7,287 bases of DNA, from positions 1 to 7,287 of the forward strand of contig DNRP01000187.1 of NCBI GenBank assembly GCA_003499955.1. The letters run 5' to 3'. Positions 6,268 through 7,287 of this stretch are shown here, piece by piece; position 1 is the first letter of the stretch; each line of letters starts with the position of its first letter. Under the pieces are notes generated by a model that made no database searches, was not told the DNA's origin, and saw only the letters and a program-made list of their open reading frames with translations. Origin of the DNA: Cyanobacteria bacterium UBA9971. Lineage in GTDB: Bacteria > Cyanobacteriota > Vampirovibrionia > Gastranaerophilales > UBA9971. The position numbers and the translations under genes are program-made.

Positions 6268-6300
6268 CACCGAAGTGAAGTGTATAAAGACTTATAATTC

Positions 6301-6304
6301 AGGA
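6301..6304 (+). promoter_or_regulatory. Ribosome binding site that fixes the TIM-barrel gene start
   Basis: AGGA lies 6 bases before the ATG at 6311. The alternative in-frame GTG at 6275 has no such site and falls inside the conserved tail frame of the toxin gene, so the ATG is preferred. Confidence 0.7.
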
Positions 6305-6310
6305 AAAATA

Positions 6311-7144
6311 ATGGACAAACTTTTATTCGGGACAGCCGGAATACCCAACAAAACTAATCCGCGGACTTATGAAAACGCTTTTGATGACCTTGTTGAAATG
6401 AAACTTGGCTGTATGGAAATTGAATTTGTCCGCGGTGTTAATATGAATGCCAAAACTATACCTGTTGTTAAACAGATTTCGCAGGAAAAAGGATTAATTT
6501 TAACGGCGCATGGTCCTTATTTTATTAATTTAGCTTCTCCTGAACAAGATAAAGTTGATGCCAGCGTTAAAAGAATTCTTGATACGGCACGTGTTGCCTA
6601 TGCCTGCGGTGGATACAGCATAACTTTTCATGCCGCTTTTTATATGGGGCAGGACAAAAAATTCGTTCATAATCAAGTTAAATCAAAAATGACTGAAATT
6701 ATAAGTACTTTAAAATCTGAAAACATCAAAATATGGGTACGTCCTGAGCTTACAGGAAAAGCTTCGCAATGGGGGGATTTAGACGAATTAATTCAGCTTT
6801 CCAATGAAGTTGAAATGGTTCTGCCCTGCATAGATTTTGCGCATCTTCATGCCAGAAGCGGCGGAAATTGGAATACTTATGACGAGTTTGCAAGGGTTTT
6901 TGAAAGAATGGGAAACGAAATTGGTCAACACGCGCTGGAAAATTTTCACGCGCATATTGCAGGAATAGAATATACCGCCAAAGGCGAGCGGAAACATCTT
7001 AATCTCGAAGAATCAGACCTTAAATATAAAGAATTAATGAAGGCTTTCAAAGATTTTAATGTAAAGGGTACTATAATATGCGAAAGTCCCGACATCGAAG
7101 ATGATGCTATACTTTTACAAAAGACTTATAAAGCTTTAAAATAA
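6311..7144 (+). CDS. Endonuclease IV (Nfo)-family TIM-barrel protein
   Basis: This 277-residue protein (from ATG 6311) matches the AP-endonuclease/xylose isomerase-like TIM barrel. Endonuclease IV cuts DNA at abasic sites using three zinc ions. Its pattern can be followed: LLFGTAG at the N-terminus, H67 in AHGPYFINLAS, H107 in TFHAAF, E146 in RPELTGKASQWG, D175 and H178 in CIDFAHLHA, H213 or H215 in FHAHIAGIEY, H229 in GERKHLNL, and E258 in CESP. The Asp of the classical DRH motif is not obvious (R-K-H here), and ENTAG is replaced by PELTG. This is closer, from memory, to the deoxyribonuclease IV form common in archaea. True AP-endonuclease activity is likely but not certain. It starts 13 bases after the end of the extended toxin frame and has no terminator after it. 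Confidence 0.82.
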   Translation: MDKLLFGTAGIPNKTNPRTYENAFDDLVEMKLGCMEIEFVRGVNMNAKTIPVVKQISQEKGLILTAHGPYFINLASPEQDKVDASVKRILDTARVAYACGGYSITFHAAFYMGQDKKFVHNQVKSKMTEIISTLKSENIKIWVRPELTGKASQWGDLDELIQLSNEVEMVLPCIDFAHLHARSGGNWNTYDEFARVFERMGNEIGQHALENFHAHIAGIEYTAKGERKHLNLEESDLKYKELMKAFKDFNVKGTIICESPDIEDDAILLQKTYKALK

Positions 7145-7156
7145 AGAAAGGTATTT

Positions 7157-7287
7157 ATGAAAAAAAATTTAATATCATTTTCTTTTGCTATGTTGTTATT
7201 TTTGCAGATCGGTTGTGTGTTTGCAGAGAATTTAATAAGCTGGCAGGAAATTTGTCCAACTACATATCAAAATGTTAAATACCATAA
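7157..7287 (+). CDS. Start of a secreted protein, cut by the window end
   Basis: Only the first 43 codons are present. AAAGG lies 5 bases before the ATG at 7157, and the gene starts 12 bases after the TIM-barrel stop, so the two are probably co-transcribed. The N-terminus is a clear Sec signal peptide: MKKN, then a hydrophobic core (about residues 5-19), then VFA followed by E24, which fits signal peptidase I cleavage after A23. C20 is preceded by Q-I-G, a poor lipobox, so a lipoprotein is less likely. The mature start (ENLISWQEICPTTYQ...) is not a family I recognise, so no function is assigned. Confidence 0.72.
   Translation, partial: MKKNLISFSFAMLLFLQIGCVFAENLISWQEICPTTYQNVKYH

Noticed and set aside
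6293..6298. TATAAT just before the TIM-barrel gene as a promoter.
   Set aside because: It is only 12 bases from the ATG with no -35 match, so transcripts would start within the ribosome binding site. Cotranscription from upstream is simpler.
6788..6997. A 69-codon minus-strand frame inside the TIM-barrel gene.
   Set aside because: It lies wholly within a strongly supported gene on the other strand and shows no family features.

Overview
The window is AT-rich DNA (about one third G+C by eye) with bacterial gene density, TAA/TAG/TGA stops under the standard code, and Shine-Dalgarno-type starts. The sigma factor has a cyanobacteria-like region 2 ([14 protein letters not shown]) in a very AT-rich background. 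Together with the soluble PAS/GAF kinase and the GGDEF+HD-GYP protein, this suggests a non-photosynthetic relative of Cyanobacteria (Melainabacteria/Vampirovibrionia, for example Gastranaerophilales). That placement is an inference from style, not a proven taxonomy.

Layout. Positions 1-118 hold a pyrimidine/purine-rich inverted repeat and a possible terminator. A soluble PAS-GAF histidine kinase follows on the minus strand (119-1837). The 477-base gap after it holds the kinase promoter, a 116-base palindromic element resembling a dispersed repeat, and a promoter-plus-terminator unit on the plus strand that encodes no protein. That unit is best read as a free-standing small RNA of about 105 nt. 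It faces, tail to tail, a sigma-70 family gene on the minus strand (about 2315-3337). A 484-base divergent intergenic region with several short repeats separates the sigma gene from a plus-strand GAF-GGDEF-HD-GYP cyclic-di-GMP enzyme (3822-5633). Downstream on the plus strand come an antitoxin/RelE-type toxin pair (5786-6267), an endonuclease IV-family TIM-barrel protein (6311-7144), and the start of a secreted protein that runs off the window (from 7157).

How the parts relate. The left two thirds is regulatory: an orphan sensor kinase, an alternative-looking sigma factor, a candidate small RNA and a bifunctional second-messenger enzyme. No response regulator is present. On the right, the toxin, nuclease-family and secreted-protein genes are closely spaced with no visible terminator between them, so they may share transcripts, but a functional link is not shown.

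The two observations most worth following up are these. (1) The toxin reading frame is cut by a TAG, and the next nine codons in the same frame encode HRSEVYKDL, the conserved catalytic tail of RelE toxins. (2) The orphan transcription unit at about 2124-2265 has a near-consensus promoter and a textbook terminator but no coding sequence.
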